A model generated the notes under the pieces. That model did no database searches. It had not been told where the DNA came from and saw only the letters and a list, made by a program, of their open reading frames with translations. A stretch of 64,000 nt of DNA from contig NC_134755.1 in the NCBI RefSeq assembly GCF_050436995.1, positions 4,837,001-4,901,000 of the forward strand, given 5' to 3'. Positions 45,263 to 59,300 of the stretch are shown here, piece by piece. This stretch comes from Anticarsia gemmatalis. Lineage: Eukaryota; Arthropoda; Insecta; Lepidoptera; Erebidae. Position 1 is the first letter of the stretch. Every line of letters starts with the position of its first letter. Made by a program: the position numbers and the translations under genes.

Positions 45263-48116
45263 AGGCAATGAATGTATTATTCACATTTTTAAAATTATTT
45301 TCTTGGTACTAATACTTGAATATTGTTCTCGAGTTTAAAGTTTACTGTTTAGATAATCTTAGCTGCAATATAGAGCCTTTCAGATCAGGTAGCTTTTCCA
45401 AGAAACTGTGCAAGTAATATTGAGCTTTCCTGGATATTTTGATTAGCTTATACCCTACTTCGACTGATAATCTAGCTTACCGTAGCGACAGTATTTCAAT
45501 GGAAGAATGGCATTAGATTCACGTAATATGAAGTTATTGTTATTTATTGCAGTAAAAATTTTGTTGTTCATCAAATAAAAAACAATTAAGAACGTATATT
45601 TGAATTGAATCTAAAATTTCCACGAATACTCGTTTATCGTTGATTCAATGTAAACCTCCTGAACCCAATACTACAGTAGTTCTAAAGTGCACAACTGTAC
45701 TCTTGAATCCTCCACACAAACATCGATTTCGAACAAACAGTGACAAAAGGGATGCACGATTTATCGAGTTATCGTCTACATTCCTATTCCACAGGCGAAA
45801 CTGCAAACTAAACCTTGCTAATTCTAAAAGCTGTAATGCACTTTCGACACTCTAAACTCTGATAAATAGAATGTTGACACCATTGCACACTAAATTCTTC
45901 GCCTTCACGTTTGTTTCTTAATAAGTAGATAGGATCAGCATCTACTGCTTTAAAATACTCCGAACATTGATTAGTCCAATGTATGTAAGCATCTAAATCG
46001 TATTTAAGTAAGGCATATGGTTGCTTACTAATTCATGCGATAAATAAATGCAGTCAAGCATGTTAACACCCAGTAGTTCCTATTTTTTACGCAAATTACG
46101 CACATTAATATCCACAAAAATTAAAAAAAAATGACTAAATATCTATTCAACTTTTCAGTCTCCAAACGGCAGTCTACAATGCATAGTGCCACTCCACTAG
46201 CTTATTCTAAAACGGTGCAGGGTTACGTATTCTCGACTAGCCTCGGTCTACCACTGTTATGTCACTGCAGCCACAAGTGAAACAAATAAAAGTGTGCGCA
46301 AAATTAAGCGTGCTTCATGCATTTTCATTTCTACTTCGCGGCCTATAGTGGGTTTGTGATTTTTTTTAATGAGTCTATTTGCACTCAAAGCTGGTCGCAT
46401 GTGTTTTTTTAAGGCGTTGACACTGGTAGGAGAGTATTATTTTTGTAGCGTGCTTTATGAACTTTGAATAATAGCTGCATGTAGTTTTCTGTATGGGGTT
46501 CGGAGTTTTAGTCGCGAACAATAAGTATAGTTTTATATAAGTTCGTGTGTGTTATGCCGTAAGGTGCAGGCATAGGAATTGTTGTATTAAGTACATTCAA
46601 AGTCGAAAATATTTTGTCCATCTTCCAGGGGGTAAGGCTATCATAAACTAAGTGCTTCTTGTGCAGTAAACTACTGTTTTATTCCGTTTACCTTCAAATA
46701 AATTAATATTATGTGACTGTAAGTAGTTTATGATATCACATACGAATGATAAAACCAGCATACATATATTTTTTTCAAGATAAGTTTCAGTGCTACAAAG
46801 AAACCGCAACAACGCAGCAGGTACAGAATTTACAAGAAAAATTTCAAGCTATTTTTCACACTAGACGTTAAGTTGGCAAGTTTTTTACTCTCCGGTATGT
46901 TTTCTGTGATTGGTTGGCGTAATAAAAAACTTTAAAACGGAACTATTACTACTTGTATTATTATTTATTTTTTATTATTATTTAAAATTCTTATTGTTTT
47001 TTTTGTCGAAGTGAATGCAACTGCAGATTACCAAGTCACAAATTCGAATTTAGAGAAATGTATTGCCGACTTTTTCCAATTTCTGTTGCAATTTGGTCAA
47101 CAGTAGAAAATGGCTTTGTTGTTTAGAATTTGGCGAAAAAACTTGCCACTTATATGCATTTATACACCTCTACCAAATAATCTTAAAGTAGTGTGTATAA
47201 CTAGCGTGAAAATAAAAGAAGAAAAATTCATTTATACTTTTCAAAATCTCTGTTCCGTAACTAACCTAGCACAATCAGACGGTGCGCGACTCATCCGAAA
47301 TTAATTAAACTTTGTAGATGTCAAGATATCTCTACTCATTTAGTGATAGCTTTTGAAAGAATTTTCAAAAATAATAGATATTTAGACTAAGCTGGGAATG
47401 GTTGCCAAGTATGTATAGTCATATGAAACAACAAAAGGAAAGAAAAATAAAAGAAAATGTTGTGGATCTGTATTTTTTTTATCAAACTAATCGACTGACT
47501 AACGACGACTATTTTCTACATTATTTTTAATGCTGACAGAGGCAGAAAGTAATATAAATAAGAAATCCTAAAGACAAGATACACTATTAGAGAATTACAT
47601 TGGTTCCGATATACCCGACATACCAAGACATAGTTGGAATATCCGAAAACATACCTCAAACCACGGGTATAAAGCGAAAACCACGCGTACAAGGCCACAG
47701 ATCCACAGTTTAAATAATTTCAAATGTCACAGTCGAATCTCTTACTCACAATATTCACTACTGTCATTATGTCGCTAAAATTACATCCAAAACATTTATT
47801 TTCTTCTAAAATTAGAACTAACGACGTTACTTGGAAGAGAGCCATGTTTTGATTTATTTTACAGGCGGGGTCATGTGATTTAAGTTTTGAACTTATGACG
47901 TCATTCACAAATGTTTACCAGACGGAATTAAGGAGACAGAAGTGGTGGTAAATGTCGCATAAAACGTACTGACGTATTCAACATTCTTGGCAATCTTGGC
48001 AGGTATTGTGAATTCTCACAGAAGGCGTCATATAACTTGAAATACGGAAAGGCTGAACTCCATCGCAATTGTATAATGTGAACGTAGTAAGAGGTAAGGA
48101 AGTGTAGTGACTTGAA
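45263..48116. other. Gene-free interval with one CRE
   Basis: TGACGTCA at 47896-47903. A TTA-rich low-complexity run lies at 46954-46990. A 71-codon frame at 45640 starts at TTG and has no motif. Confidence 0.4.
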
Positions 48117-48295
48117 GCTCGATTATCTGCTACTATCGACTAACTACAACTGGCTAGTTATCTAGTTTTTTTTAAATGAAAATCGATCAGTACCTCTGAC
48201 GGGCGTTGTAGGAACTATTTAGGCAGTACATTTTATATGTCAAACTTTCGATACTCGACGTCTCGACAGCACCGACTGTAGAGATTCGCGCAATG
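48117..48295 (+). repeat. Family B repeat, copy 8 (near full length)
   Basis: 'tctgctactatcgactaact', 'ctggctagttatctag', 'gatcagtacctctgacgggc', 'gcagtacattttatatgtca' and 'actttcgatactcgacgtct', ending 'tagagattcgcgca'. Confidence 0.75.
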
Positions 48296-50053
48296 TTCTT
48301 AGTAGATTTAATTTTTTATCATTAGGGATGATTAACGTTTTTAAACTCTCGCGACTAGTACAAATTAATAATAATAATATAACGCAACGGGTCTTAAACG
48401 TGATTGAAAATAAGGTAAGAATACCTTGTTTGTTCACTCAACGTTTCGATCGAATGACATCGAATGAAATTATTTCTGTTTGTTACCTTGGAATCATCCA
48501 CATTCTAGAATATAAACAAAATTACGCATTATATTAAGTATTATGTTATCTTATTTTATTTTATCTAGTACCAATTTTGCGAGACTAAACCCATTCTATA
48601 TAAATGATATTGAATAATACAAGTAGATAGATGAATATTAGCACACAAGTCCCGATGCCAAATGCACAGCAACTACTTGGCCCGTAAAATATTCCACTCG
48701 ACAAAAGGCTTCAAACGTCCCAGCGATTGCGCCGTTTGACAGAGATTAAATTTTAATTACCATTTCATTTGTTTAGGACCGGCCACTATACCATTTGTTT
48801 GTCTACTTCTAGATTTAGCCCACAGTTTCTTTGAAGAGAACACAAGTAAAGGCCGCTTTCCATCAAAGGGGAGACGAAATGTGACGAAATCAAACAGCAA
48901 AATAGGCAACGGAGAAAAAAAAAATGGACGCTGGTGACAATAAATTCATGGCAACTTTTCAATGCTGTGTATCTGTGTTCCCATGAACATTTTGTTTTCT
49001 AGGTCTTTTGGACTTTCGCAATGCCATCTATACATAATATGTCACAGTCGTTAAACCGTGTCGTGACATAATTTTGACTGTATATTGACCACTAATAGTA
49101 TGATAAATAGTTTTGCCACGATTTTTTCAATAGGTACTTCGTGTTTCGCGGGAGCCAATCTACTTTATCTGCTGTTACCACACGTTATGCAAGTTATTTT
49201 GAAGCGTGTATTTCCGTCATCACACGACTAAACGTCAGCTGAAATCTATAAAAGATCATATGTACATACTCTTTGTATGACAATATTAATACATTCTTCC
49301 TTACAGATTTAATAACGTCTTCGATACTTTGATGTGGATGAAAGGGAAAGATTATAAGCAAAGGATCAGTTCCCTAACTATACGGAATAGGGAGTATCTC
49401 ATATAAATACAAGGAATATTTCCAAAACATAATATATGAATATAATCTTTGTAAATTGAGAATTATTCAAAACATGTAACAGCATATTTCCCATTTAAAT
49501 AAATAATTTGTTTACGTTTAAAGAGAGGAAAAGGGAGAGGAATGTTTTAAGTTATTCAGCAATTCTAAGTAGTGTAATTTGTTTGAAGAAAACCCTATGA
49601 ATCTTAATAGATTTGCGGGCTATTACATAGAAACTAACAAAATAGTTAAACAAGCTCTGGTGACTTAATATTAACAAACGTTTGACAAAAGCCGTGACGT
49701 CATATTTCGGTACCCAAGAATAGTCGCCTGCTATTTGCGAGCTTGGTTCACAAGGCCTCCTGCATATTTACAGTCCATCGATTTTAAAACAAACCAAATA
49801 CAGAAACTGTTACAAGGTTTGAACGGTGTCAGGGAAATTGGCGAGAATTGCAGTTTTTATCAATCCGCTAGAGGATGCTGAGTGAAAATAAATAAATCGA
49901 GTCAAGGAATTTTTGTTGGACTTATTTGAACTTTCATAATTTTGTTTGGAATAAAGTTGCAATATTTTTTTATGTTTTGCGGTTTTGAAATGCCTGCATA
50001 TTACTGTTTAGTTCTATTTATTTAGAACAACAATAACCATCCCGTAGGTCTCG
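48296..50053. other. Gene-free interval with one CRE
   Basis: TGACGTCA at 49695-49702. The 48640-48960 stretch is less A+T-rich and contains homeodomain-type taattac words, but no open frame. Confidence 0.35.
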
Positions 50054-50200
50054 TTAGAGATGTATGAAATACACCTATGTTTCAGCAATTACAACAAACA
50101 AACTCCTATGTTATAGGTGTGTGAGCTTCGAAATCAAACCTGATGCCTCGTTATAGACGATATAAACCACACAACTCAGACCACAGAAGCAGCAAAGGAT
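50054..50200 (-). repeat. Diverged family C / tRNA-like SINE fragment
   Basis: On the plus strand 'agatgtatgaaatacaccta' and 'tgtttcagcaattac' match the family C head. On the minus strand the other end reads 'tgtggtctgagttgtgtggt' and 'ggcatcaggtttgatttcg', which resemble box A and box B of a tRNA-derived repeat. Confidence 0.4.
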
Positions 50201-50796
50201 TAATTAATAAAATATCTCCTCCTGAAAAGTCTTTAATAAACAAACGCCTTAAACATGAAAGAGATGTTTGAATGAGAATGTTTTTCGGAAGTCTCTATTG
50301 TTTCTTCCCGTTGCAAAGTTATATTATTTTGGGAGTTCATTTTTGGCTTCTTTTGAATAAATTCATTACTTTTGTTGAAGCTTTACAAAAATATTTGTTT
50401 TGTTTAGAGCAATTAATCTATTAATAATTTCGTGGCGAATAATAACACGAAGAAAAAAATGAAATCTAGATGCATTTTCACCTGAAAGGCTCAGTTATTT
50501 TTCAATTTTGGGTTAACCATTTTCTAACGAAGTATCAAAGCTCATAGTTTCAGGTACCGATAGACTGCCTTCTCTATAGAATGCATATACGAACAATATG
50601 TGCAAAGCCATTCAATTCAGAGAGCCTCTTAGCTATGATAGCCTTTATACCCTACGAGATATGTGCTTCTACCGACCACCATGACGAATTTCCCAAACAA
50701 TCCATCTTATGAATATTAATCCCACTTACAAATACGATTGCTATAAGAGCACTCCATCAATCTCCATGCATAATTACGTATTGGACGGTCAAAGTA
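50201..50796. other. Gene-free interval upstream of the longest ORF
   Basis: An 'accaccATGACG' start context at 50676-50687 opens only 12 codons. A tttatac word lies about 35 bp before it. Confidence 0.35.
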
Positions 50797-51201
50797 ATGC
50801 CAATAATACGACTGCGCCACATCCATCGCTGTTTTTATACGACGGACTCCGACAAAGAGACAAATGGAATACGAAATGGAAAACGAACAGTGGAAAGTTC
50901 CAGAATGCATTTTCGCAGGTACAAAGGCTTGCTTCGAAATGGGATTCCAGCAATAAATCAACAAGACAGGGAACGTGGAATATTATATTTGTTCAATCAA
51001 AACAACAGGATTGTATTTTTTCCAAAGATTTATTCTTCTATGCATTTACTATCTCATGATGGTGTCAAATTGTGGGTACCAAGTTTTCTTGAAAAAAAGT
51101 TCGGTAGTGGTTTAAATAGCATAATGTCACACACATTATGCAGTCATCTATTCATGACAGATTTTCGTAGATTACGCATAATTAACTTCCTACATGAGTA
51201 A
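50797..51201 (+). CDS. Longest open frame in the window (134 codons), unrecognised
   Basis: The frame is open from 50713 and has an ATG at 50797. It encodes a basic, aromatic-rich product with no signal peptide or membrane segment. Stretches such as RYKGLLRNGIPAINQQDRER look protein-like, but no family is recognised. A second plus frame (50709-51059) and a minus frame (50716-50964) are open over the same DNA. The region is less A+T-rich than average, which makes long frames likelier. A consensus donor, cgcag|gtacaa, falls inside at 50918/50919. By rough calculation one such frame per several windows is expected by chance. Confidence 0.2.
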   Translation: MPIIRLRHIHRCFYTTDSDKETNGIRNGKRTVESSRMHFRRYKGLLRNGIPAINQQDRERGILYLFNQNNRIVFFPKIYSSMHLLSHDGVKLWVPSFLEKKFGSGLNSIMSHTLCSHLFMTDFRRLRIINFLHE

Positions 51202-54200
51202 CATAAATACAAAAAAATATTATTAGACAAGGGAAGATAGAGGTCCTTGACTGCTTACAAATTTCTATACCGATTTCTCCATTGCAATTCCATAACCTCC
51301 TAGAAACAGCGAACCATTGAACTTGTACACGTATAATTATAACAGTGCCAAAACGTACCATTGTGTAACACTCAACAACACACTGTCTCTAACAGATGGG
51401 TACAATACAATACGGATACAATAAGCGATCAGGATATTGGAAATTGCCATACGCCTGACGCGTAGGTGATCGAGCTAAGATTACGTTTTTAATCAATAAA
51501 CGAGAGGGCTCCTGTCATCCTATCAACGTATATCTAACCTTAATCGCTTTATATGATATCGGTGGTTGTAATAATCATAAGTAAGGGGTTTTCAGATAAG
51601 CGGTAGATATACTTGAAAGTTCCATAATCCATATTTAGTGTTTTTAATTAGATTAAAGTAGTGTAAGAATTATGTGGGGAGAGAGTCATGCCGGTTAGAA
51701 GGTATAAACATTTTTAAATGGCTAAGAGAAGTAACGCCGAAATATGAACACGCTCTGCTCATGCATGCTGACTATGAGTACATCGAAACTGTTTACAATC
51801 AAAAAACAAAACAACATCGCTCACTATAAAACACTGCTATCTAATTTGAATCATATATACTTTACTTTTCTTTCATTTCTGCTTTCTGTTCCATAATACA
51901 AAGCGTGATACCTACAACAGCGAGATACCTTTTGACATTTAGCAGTTGCCGCCTATACAAAGCTACCACAATATCGATGTTCGATAAAGTGATTTCAATT
52001 ATTTAACTTGTCTGCGGCAGTTTGACCTAGATAACTGATGCGCTGAACTGCTGATAGATAGGTAGGTAAACTGAGGATCCGTGAGCGATATTGTTGGCTA
52101 ACTGGCATCCGTTTTGCTTTGCTTACGTGTATTTACCAAAATATTACTAAAGATAAATAAGTAGGTCTAATGTTAATTTATTTTCAAATAGAACGAATTG
52201 AAGCAACATCTTTGTATGGACGTTATTTTATAAAATTGAGTTTATTTTGGTTGGATATAATAATCAATCAAATTGTATTACTAAAGCTGTAATGTGAACC
52301 GGTATTGTATCGTAAATAAAGATTCGGACGTTTTTCGTAAAAAAAACTAGGAAGGGAAGATTTACTCAATCCGGGCTATCGACCAAAGAGTATACCACAA
52401 TGCAGCCAAACAATTGCATAATATGTATGCATGTATAATTGTATACATAATAGATATGCATATTCAACATATGTTAGTCTAAGCTACTTAATAGCAACGT
52501 CATTTCAAAACCTTATCTCAAATCTCACTTCCATCTAATCCCAAAAACTGTTTCACGCAGAAAATACAAAAAACATTTTTCTTCGCTTCAGTAAATACAC
52601 AAACCCATTTATTTTCCCTATGACCTTCACAAAGCTTGACTCTAACACTGTCACTTATCGCCCATACATTACCATGATTTGCAAGCCACTATACAAACTC
52701 TCGCTCAAACGAATGGTATTATTCGACGCTAGCCATCGCCCGCAACTTTCCTTGTGAACAATATTTGCATATAGACGATTAATATAGAAAATAATATTGC
52801 AGTTTTTAAGCTAGTCGTAAAGCTTTTATGACATGAAAATTCATTTGCATAGAGTCGTTTCTGTGTTATATTAAAAACCTAGTTAGTTGTATTGACAAAC
52901 TGACACAAAATATTTTTTTGCTTTCATGATTAGTATAAGGCCGATCTGCGCCCTAATATATTTAAATGAATAAAATTATATAAAGATAAAACTTACTCAA
53001 TAAGAAACATTATATTTTACAATTAGTAACTACTGGATTTAATTAGTTATAGTCAAATTAAACAAACATGATTTCACGAATATGTTGTACCTCTCCTCCT
53101 ATTCTCAAATAGTGCAAAAGCACAGACAAAACCACGTATAAAGCAGTATACACATAAAACAGTTACACTCAATGGTTGTAAATAAACGCCACAATCATGC
53201 ATCCTACTTTGAAGTTAAAGTTATATACTTTTAAACAAACTAGGCACGCTCATAAACAAAGTGGGTATGTATGAGTATGGAAGTTTGTTGCGATTCTCGT
53301 GTTTGTAACTGTAGGGCTGGTACGTGAATGTTCTACTTCTACTATGTTATTAAGAAGCACCTTGAAGCCGCTTGGCAAAATGAAACAAATGTAGTATCGT
53401 ACTTTTTTGACTTTAGGCATTTCATTTGTATGGAATAACCAAATGAATCTTGTCCTATCGCAACTAAGTCCGTCTTTACACCTGCAAGGTTATTGCACAA
53501 TAAATTTGCGGAATCATATCGCTCAATGCGCGTCGCTTCCCATCAAAACTGACCAAAATATTGTCTAATTTAGGCCCAAGTCGAAGCCTAAGTTGGTTGA
53601 CATTTGACGATATAAACAATTGTATTCTCCGTTCAAATTGCTTTAAAGCTCTTCCTAAATGTAATGAGGTTGTGCAAACCCCTATTAATTAGCAAGTGAA
53701 ATGATAGGGGCTACAAAGTCAAATATTTGACTTCGTGCATTCTCGACAAATAAATACTCAGTCAGTCAGAGTGTTGGTAAATTTCATAAGCTATATATGT
53801 GTTAACCTACTAATTTTCTATCATACTTACAAGGCTAGGAACCAGCGGTATATTATGATAAATCCCAAAAGCATTGACGGTATCTCGTGCTTCAAATCAT
53901 CCTTGCAGTTTATGTTAATCGAATATCAACATATACATGAGAAGGACAGTTACAAACAGTTTTGATTGATTTATACCAACTTCTTCTCTGTTTATTTACC
54001 ATTTCTACCCGTACTCTATTCGGACTTACGCAAAATACTGATTTATTACTCACTTCCTCGTTTCTTCACATTATACTACACGAAAAAGGTTTTTCAATTA
54101 CATATACCTTTTTCATTATAGCCTTTTGCATTCAGAATTACATACGTTTCATTCCATTGAGTAATTAAAAGCACTTTTCAATCGTTCAATACAAAAAGGA

Positions 54201-56094
54201 GCAGAATTCTATTGAGAGCAATAAGCATTAATTACTTCTTTGGTATTGGTTGAAAAACTTAATGATGTGCGCTACGTTCAGATAATTGCTAGCAAGTTTA
54301 TCTCAATTCTTAATAACTAGGGTACTAGGATATTATGAGTTTGGAACAGTGTAACGATGTTAAAAATACGGTAACATTGTTTTAAAAATATAGTATTTTA
54401 ATCACTGTTTTTTATCTCTGGCTAAAAATCCGTGATTATATACATATATGCGGGTGAAAAGTCGAAGTTTCAGAGTATGATTAAAAGAGAATAGTAGTTT
54501 CTAATTCATATCATACAATTTAAGAGGCAGAAAAACCATAAACCAAGGCCACTTTAAAAGTTAAAACTTAAGTATTGTACTAATTTGTTGGTATTTAACT
54601 CATAATCGTTCTCTATAAGAGAGAGGCCGCTCTTGTCAGTTTTGATTTAGATTTAATTTCAAAATAGCTAGTCGGAGTAAATGGATTGGTTGTGCAAATG
54701 AGTGAATCAAATTAAGATCTCGTTCATTTAAAAACTGAAAGTGTTTCACTATTCGTCATTGAATTACTAACTTAATATATATATACAATTTTGATGAAAC
54801 AATCTCTAGAGCTTTAACGAAATTAGTTACAGTTAATTTTTCTAATGGTTTTAATTATAAAAAGAAACTTTGTAATCAAAATTAAATATTTTATTCTTCT
54901 CAAAATTACTTGAAAGTAAGTCCAATTAAAATTGTACGGTAACATAAATTATCTTGCAAAAATATTACCTCGGAGAAAGTTCCAGAAGCATTTTCTTTTA
55001 CTTCACGGACAATAATAAGCTTTTTAGTTGCTTTAAACTAAGTCTTTTACTTGAAGATGAAGTACCTGGAAATTATACTTAGGTACAGGCTTGATCAAAA
55101 GACAGCGTTAATTGTGTAATGAAAAAGTCTTTGGAACGACATCTTTGAAAAATGCAACGTGCGTTTTGTCCCACAAAGAAATATTCTTGTATTAAAGGTT
55201 TCTTTTGAGTCTTTTACTTACAGTGACCTGCATTCAAAATAAAGTTTTTGGATAAAAAACAAAATGACTCGATAGAGTTTTTACTGATCTTTACCCTAAA
55301 GACTCGAATTTGGCTTATAGTCAAATGTATTGCACGAATTATAAAGTGTTCTAGAGCTGTCAGACTTCCAAAAACACTGCAGTGAGGATTAAGACGTGAA
55401 TTTTGCGGTTCTCTTCATCCGAAATACACTTAATTGAAATGCAGCGGTTAAGAGAATATGACACACGGAAAACGGCAATAAATGTCAGCTGCAGAGCCTC
55501 CAGGCTTGTACCATCGAATGACTTCTGATTGAGATTCATATCTATTCATTGTGCGGTTATCCAATCGAAATCGAAATGTGCAGTTGATTCCACATAACAT
55601 TCGTCACTTTTGAATAAAACAAAATATTGCAAGCTCAATTTTCATGTTTCACGTGAACTGTATTTTTCCATATTCAACCGAACCGTTCCAAAAATACGCG
55701 TAGGGTTAAACCAAGTTTGGCTTAAGGCAATTTTGGCAGCCGTAGCCAAACAAAACTTTATGATTAAGAGTTCAACTTGTTTTTATCTAGGGATAAGTTA
55801 TTGACTGAGGTCTAATATTACCTAAGTTGTAAGTTCTAACTTTGTCGTTGCTTTGAAAGTAATTTCAATTTATTTTCAGACTTATAAGTCTTTAAAAGTT
55901 GGAGTAAACAGTTCGTGAAATTGAAGTTTGTCGTAATTAATTTGGAATCTGAATCTGGCTATCTGTCTGTGCCTTGTCTTAATTGTTAAGAGTATTTTAA
56001 TGTAAAGAACAAATGCTTTGTTAACTAGAGAAGAGATCTTAGTGTTTTATTTCTAACTTTTTGTAGGCAGAATAACTATGTAATTTTCTGTGTA
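51202..56094. other. Gene-free interval
   Basis: No gene or mobile element was recognised. There is an 18-bp perfect palindrome aagtcaaatatttgactt at 53716-53733, an (AT)n stretch near 54775, and a less A+T-rich unique-looking block at 55330-55600. Confidence 0.4.
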
Positions 56095-56358
56095 TCTATA
56101 CTAATATTATAAAGCTGAAGAGTTTGTTTGTTTGATTGTTTGTTTGTTTGTTTGTTTGAACGCGCTAATCTCGGGAACTACTGGTCCAATTTGAAAAATT
56201 CTTTCAGTGTTAGATAGCCTATTTATCGAGGAAGGCTACAGGCTATATATCATCACGCTACGACTAATAGGAGCAGAGTACCAGTGAAAAATGTTACAAA
56301 AACGGGGAAAATTATGATTCTCTTATGTGACGCAAGCGAAGTTGCGCGGGTCAACTAG
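56095..56358 (+). mobile_element. Complete non-autonomous Helitron, 264 bp
   Basis: It starts TC after A (tctatactaatattataaag) and ends CTAG before T, the defining Helitron termini and insertion site. A 3' hairpin (cgcaa, loop gcgaag, ttgcg; 56331-56346) ends 8 nt before CTAG. Near the 5' end is an interrupted GTTT microsatellite (56122-56158). The interior matches the truncated copy at 28233 closely. There is no Rep/helicase gene, so mobility would depend on an autonomous element elsewhere. Confidence 0.9.
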
Positions 56359-59300
56359 TTTAGTATAAACAGTATTTTACTTTTTTAAAATCGAATGACT
56401 ATCTAAGATCATGTACAAAATTTCCACAATGTGGGAATTAGTTTTCCGCCCATCACACCGCGAATGTAATCCAAAGCTCCTCATTTTTGCATTTATTTTG
56501 TCGTCAAAATTAAACGTATAAGAACGGAGAAATGAGGTAAGAACCTTTGAATATTGTTTTTTTCGTCGTAAATGGCCTCTTGTTAATGAAAAATAAGTAC
56601 ACGTATTTCTGCGAATTCAGGAAACCAATATTATGTGGAAATTAGTTTAACTTAGTAGTGTCAGAAAATCTTCAATTCTTTGACTTACTTAATCATTAAG
56701 ACGATAGCTGATAGACCTATTTCTAAAATCGAATAATAGATTCATAAAAACTGATGATTGTATATCAAAACCATGTAAAGAAAACATACGTTTCTCCGTT
56801 TCAAAATGTAAGTGACTGTATGATATTCATTGTGTCCGGTATAAATTGGCACTGCTAGTAAAATATCTTTCGAGGAACATTTCTCAAGTTGGCGAGTTAG
56901 TTTTGCATGACCTGTCGAGATCAGACGTTCCTTTGTAAGAGTATCTCAAACGGTTCTAACAAACTTCCACTGTTGCTACTGTTGTATATTATGTTACTAT
57001 TTACGAAGATATACTTCTAAGCATGTAAGCTATTATTACGATTAGAACAACCATCACCAAAGGTTTTTTTAAAGAAGTCCCGAACAATAATGAATTTTTC
57101 GATACGAAGACTTTTATACATTAAAACAAGGGGCACAAGGTATATTCAGAATTATTACTCGCCCTATTACATCGGACTGATATTGTTAACGAAGAAACGT
57201 GGATATATTACAACTCTACCTACACTTCCTGGTATAACAGGCATGATATATAAATGTAGCAATTTAAGTACTTCACAGATCATACACACGTTGTGAATAT
57301 AAATGGAACCTACGTCCCAATCACTACGCCATAATTTTCGTCCGCTTTTAATGTAGGCTTAATATCGAAAATCGCTTAGACTCAGAGAACCCTCTCTTTG
57401 TTTTCCATATGACCTGGTTTAAACTATCTGTACTAGATTCCTATCTAGTTCCCAAGATAATTTCTCGAAATATCTTGACCTTTGTAGTCTGACAGTTGCA
57501 TTGCATAGCAGATCCTTGACGTTTAACCAGTTGTTAGTTGTTTTATGAATGAACTTCAATCGTTTGCAATAGATGAATGTGGGTTAATAATGATTGTAAT
57601 AAAAAATCACCCTGTAATTAGGTACAATGGTTTATTTGACAAATCATTTTGTCGTCTCGTTTTTTTAATCTCCGTAGCTTTACACACAATCAGAGTCGAA
57701 TTGTTAAAGCTATACATGGCACACATTAACTGACAATGCAAAAAACCGGCACTTAATCGCCTAGAAACTAATAATCAATCAGTAAAATAACATAGTTAAT
57801 AACAGCAAACGAAAACAAACATAACAATTTCCATTTTGTTTAAACATTCAAAGTTCAGAGTAACAAATCGTGATTGTGTACGTGGCTTTGCCGTACGGGA
57901 ACTTTTGTCAACAAGTCGCGATTGCTATGCGCTAGTTTTTGCTAACAAAACATGCCAACATTATGATTGTGTTAACAGTTGTTACAACTTCAGTTATAAT
58001 TACTAGAGGTGGAAGAGTTTTTCAAAAAACAATGGCGTGTTGTTTGATTTGTAGTTCGTACCTAGTTTTCAGTTTGTTTAGGTTTCAGTATTGTTGCGTA
58101 TCTTTTTGGGAACGTGTTTGGTTGTAGTTCTCTAGGGCTTGATTTTGCATTGAAATTACTGTGATATACCTATGTATGTTTGCTAGGTATTGATGGTTTT
58201 TTTGCTATTACCATCAATAACAAATTTCTATGTACTTTTGTTTTTATGGTGATAATTTCGCTGTCTCAGATTGTAGATGGCTTTTTCAATTAATATAGCT
58301 TACATCGTTTCAAAAAATCAGTCCAAGAGGTAGTTTAATCACATAAAATTCTCCAGGTTTATATTAGAGTAAGTGAGAATTTTACAACTTAATTAAAAAA
58401 AATATTTACTTTATGTTGCACTCCATATTTAGGCTTCGCCTACTCCACAGCGCAAGTTAATTCTTGTTTCAAAGAAGTACTCGTTTACACTTGGAAAATG
58501 ACTTAATTTGCCGTCTTCGAAGTTGAAAACTGTATGAGCAAAATGTTTCTCTGGAGTTGTAAACTTTTCTAGAAACTTTCAAGTAGGTAATAAAGCAAAA
58601 CCAGCCTTGATACATATATTGTGGTTTCGTAAAAGATTCCGAATAATAAAAATAGGATCTGTTGGTCGTAAACGGACCGACAGTCAGATGTTCCGTTTTA
58701 TGTACGAAATGGTAAATAGAACAAAGTAAAGTGTTGGCTGTGATATCTCTTGTTATGTGGTCTAGTGACGCGTCTTAGATTTTTCGGATAAAAATAGCCA
58801 CTGTAAAGAACTTGGTTGATTTTTTTGAAAATAGAAGTACTTGTCTTGATATTGTTTAAAAGCATAGAAACGGAAAGGTCTTAAAAAATGTCTTTGCTAA
58901 ATAGTAAGTATGTTAATTAGTGAATATTTGGAAGTCTTGAAGGTCATTACAAGGCTGCCTTTATTTTGCCGGGAGTTTATAGTTTAGTCTTTTAGCCCTT
59001 ACACAAAAAAAGTGTTCAGGACATCAATATGAGAAAGTAAATTTAAGATAAAGGTTATAAATAACCTTTTATAATTTGCAACAAAACCGCTCCACGTAAG
59101 TATCGTTTCACATAATTACGTTGGTCTCTGCAACAATAAACAGTATTACTTCCACTGAACAATGTCACTTTGTTATTAACTGCAATAAAATTCTCCTCAT
59201 TTAATGCTACCGACAGATAATTAGCCGTTTTAATTGAACCATTATTAATTGACCTACAATTGTAATTGAAAGGAATCATTTCAACAAAATTGGAGCACAA

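Noticed and set aside
56122..56158. Regular GTTT repeat considered as an array element
   Set aside because: A simple microsatellite inside a Helitron; no spacers, so not CRISPR-like.
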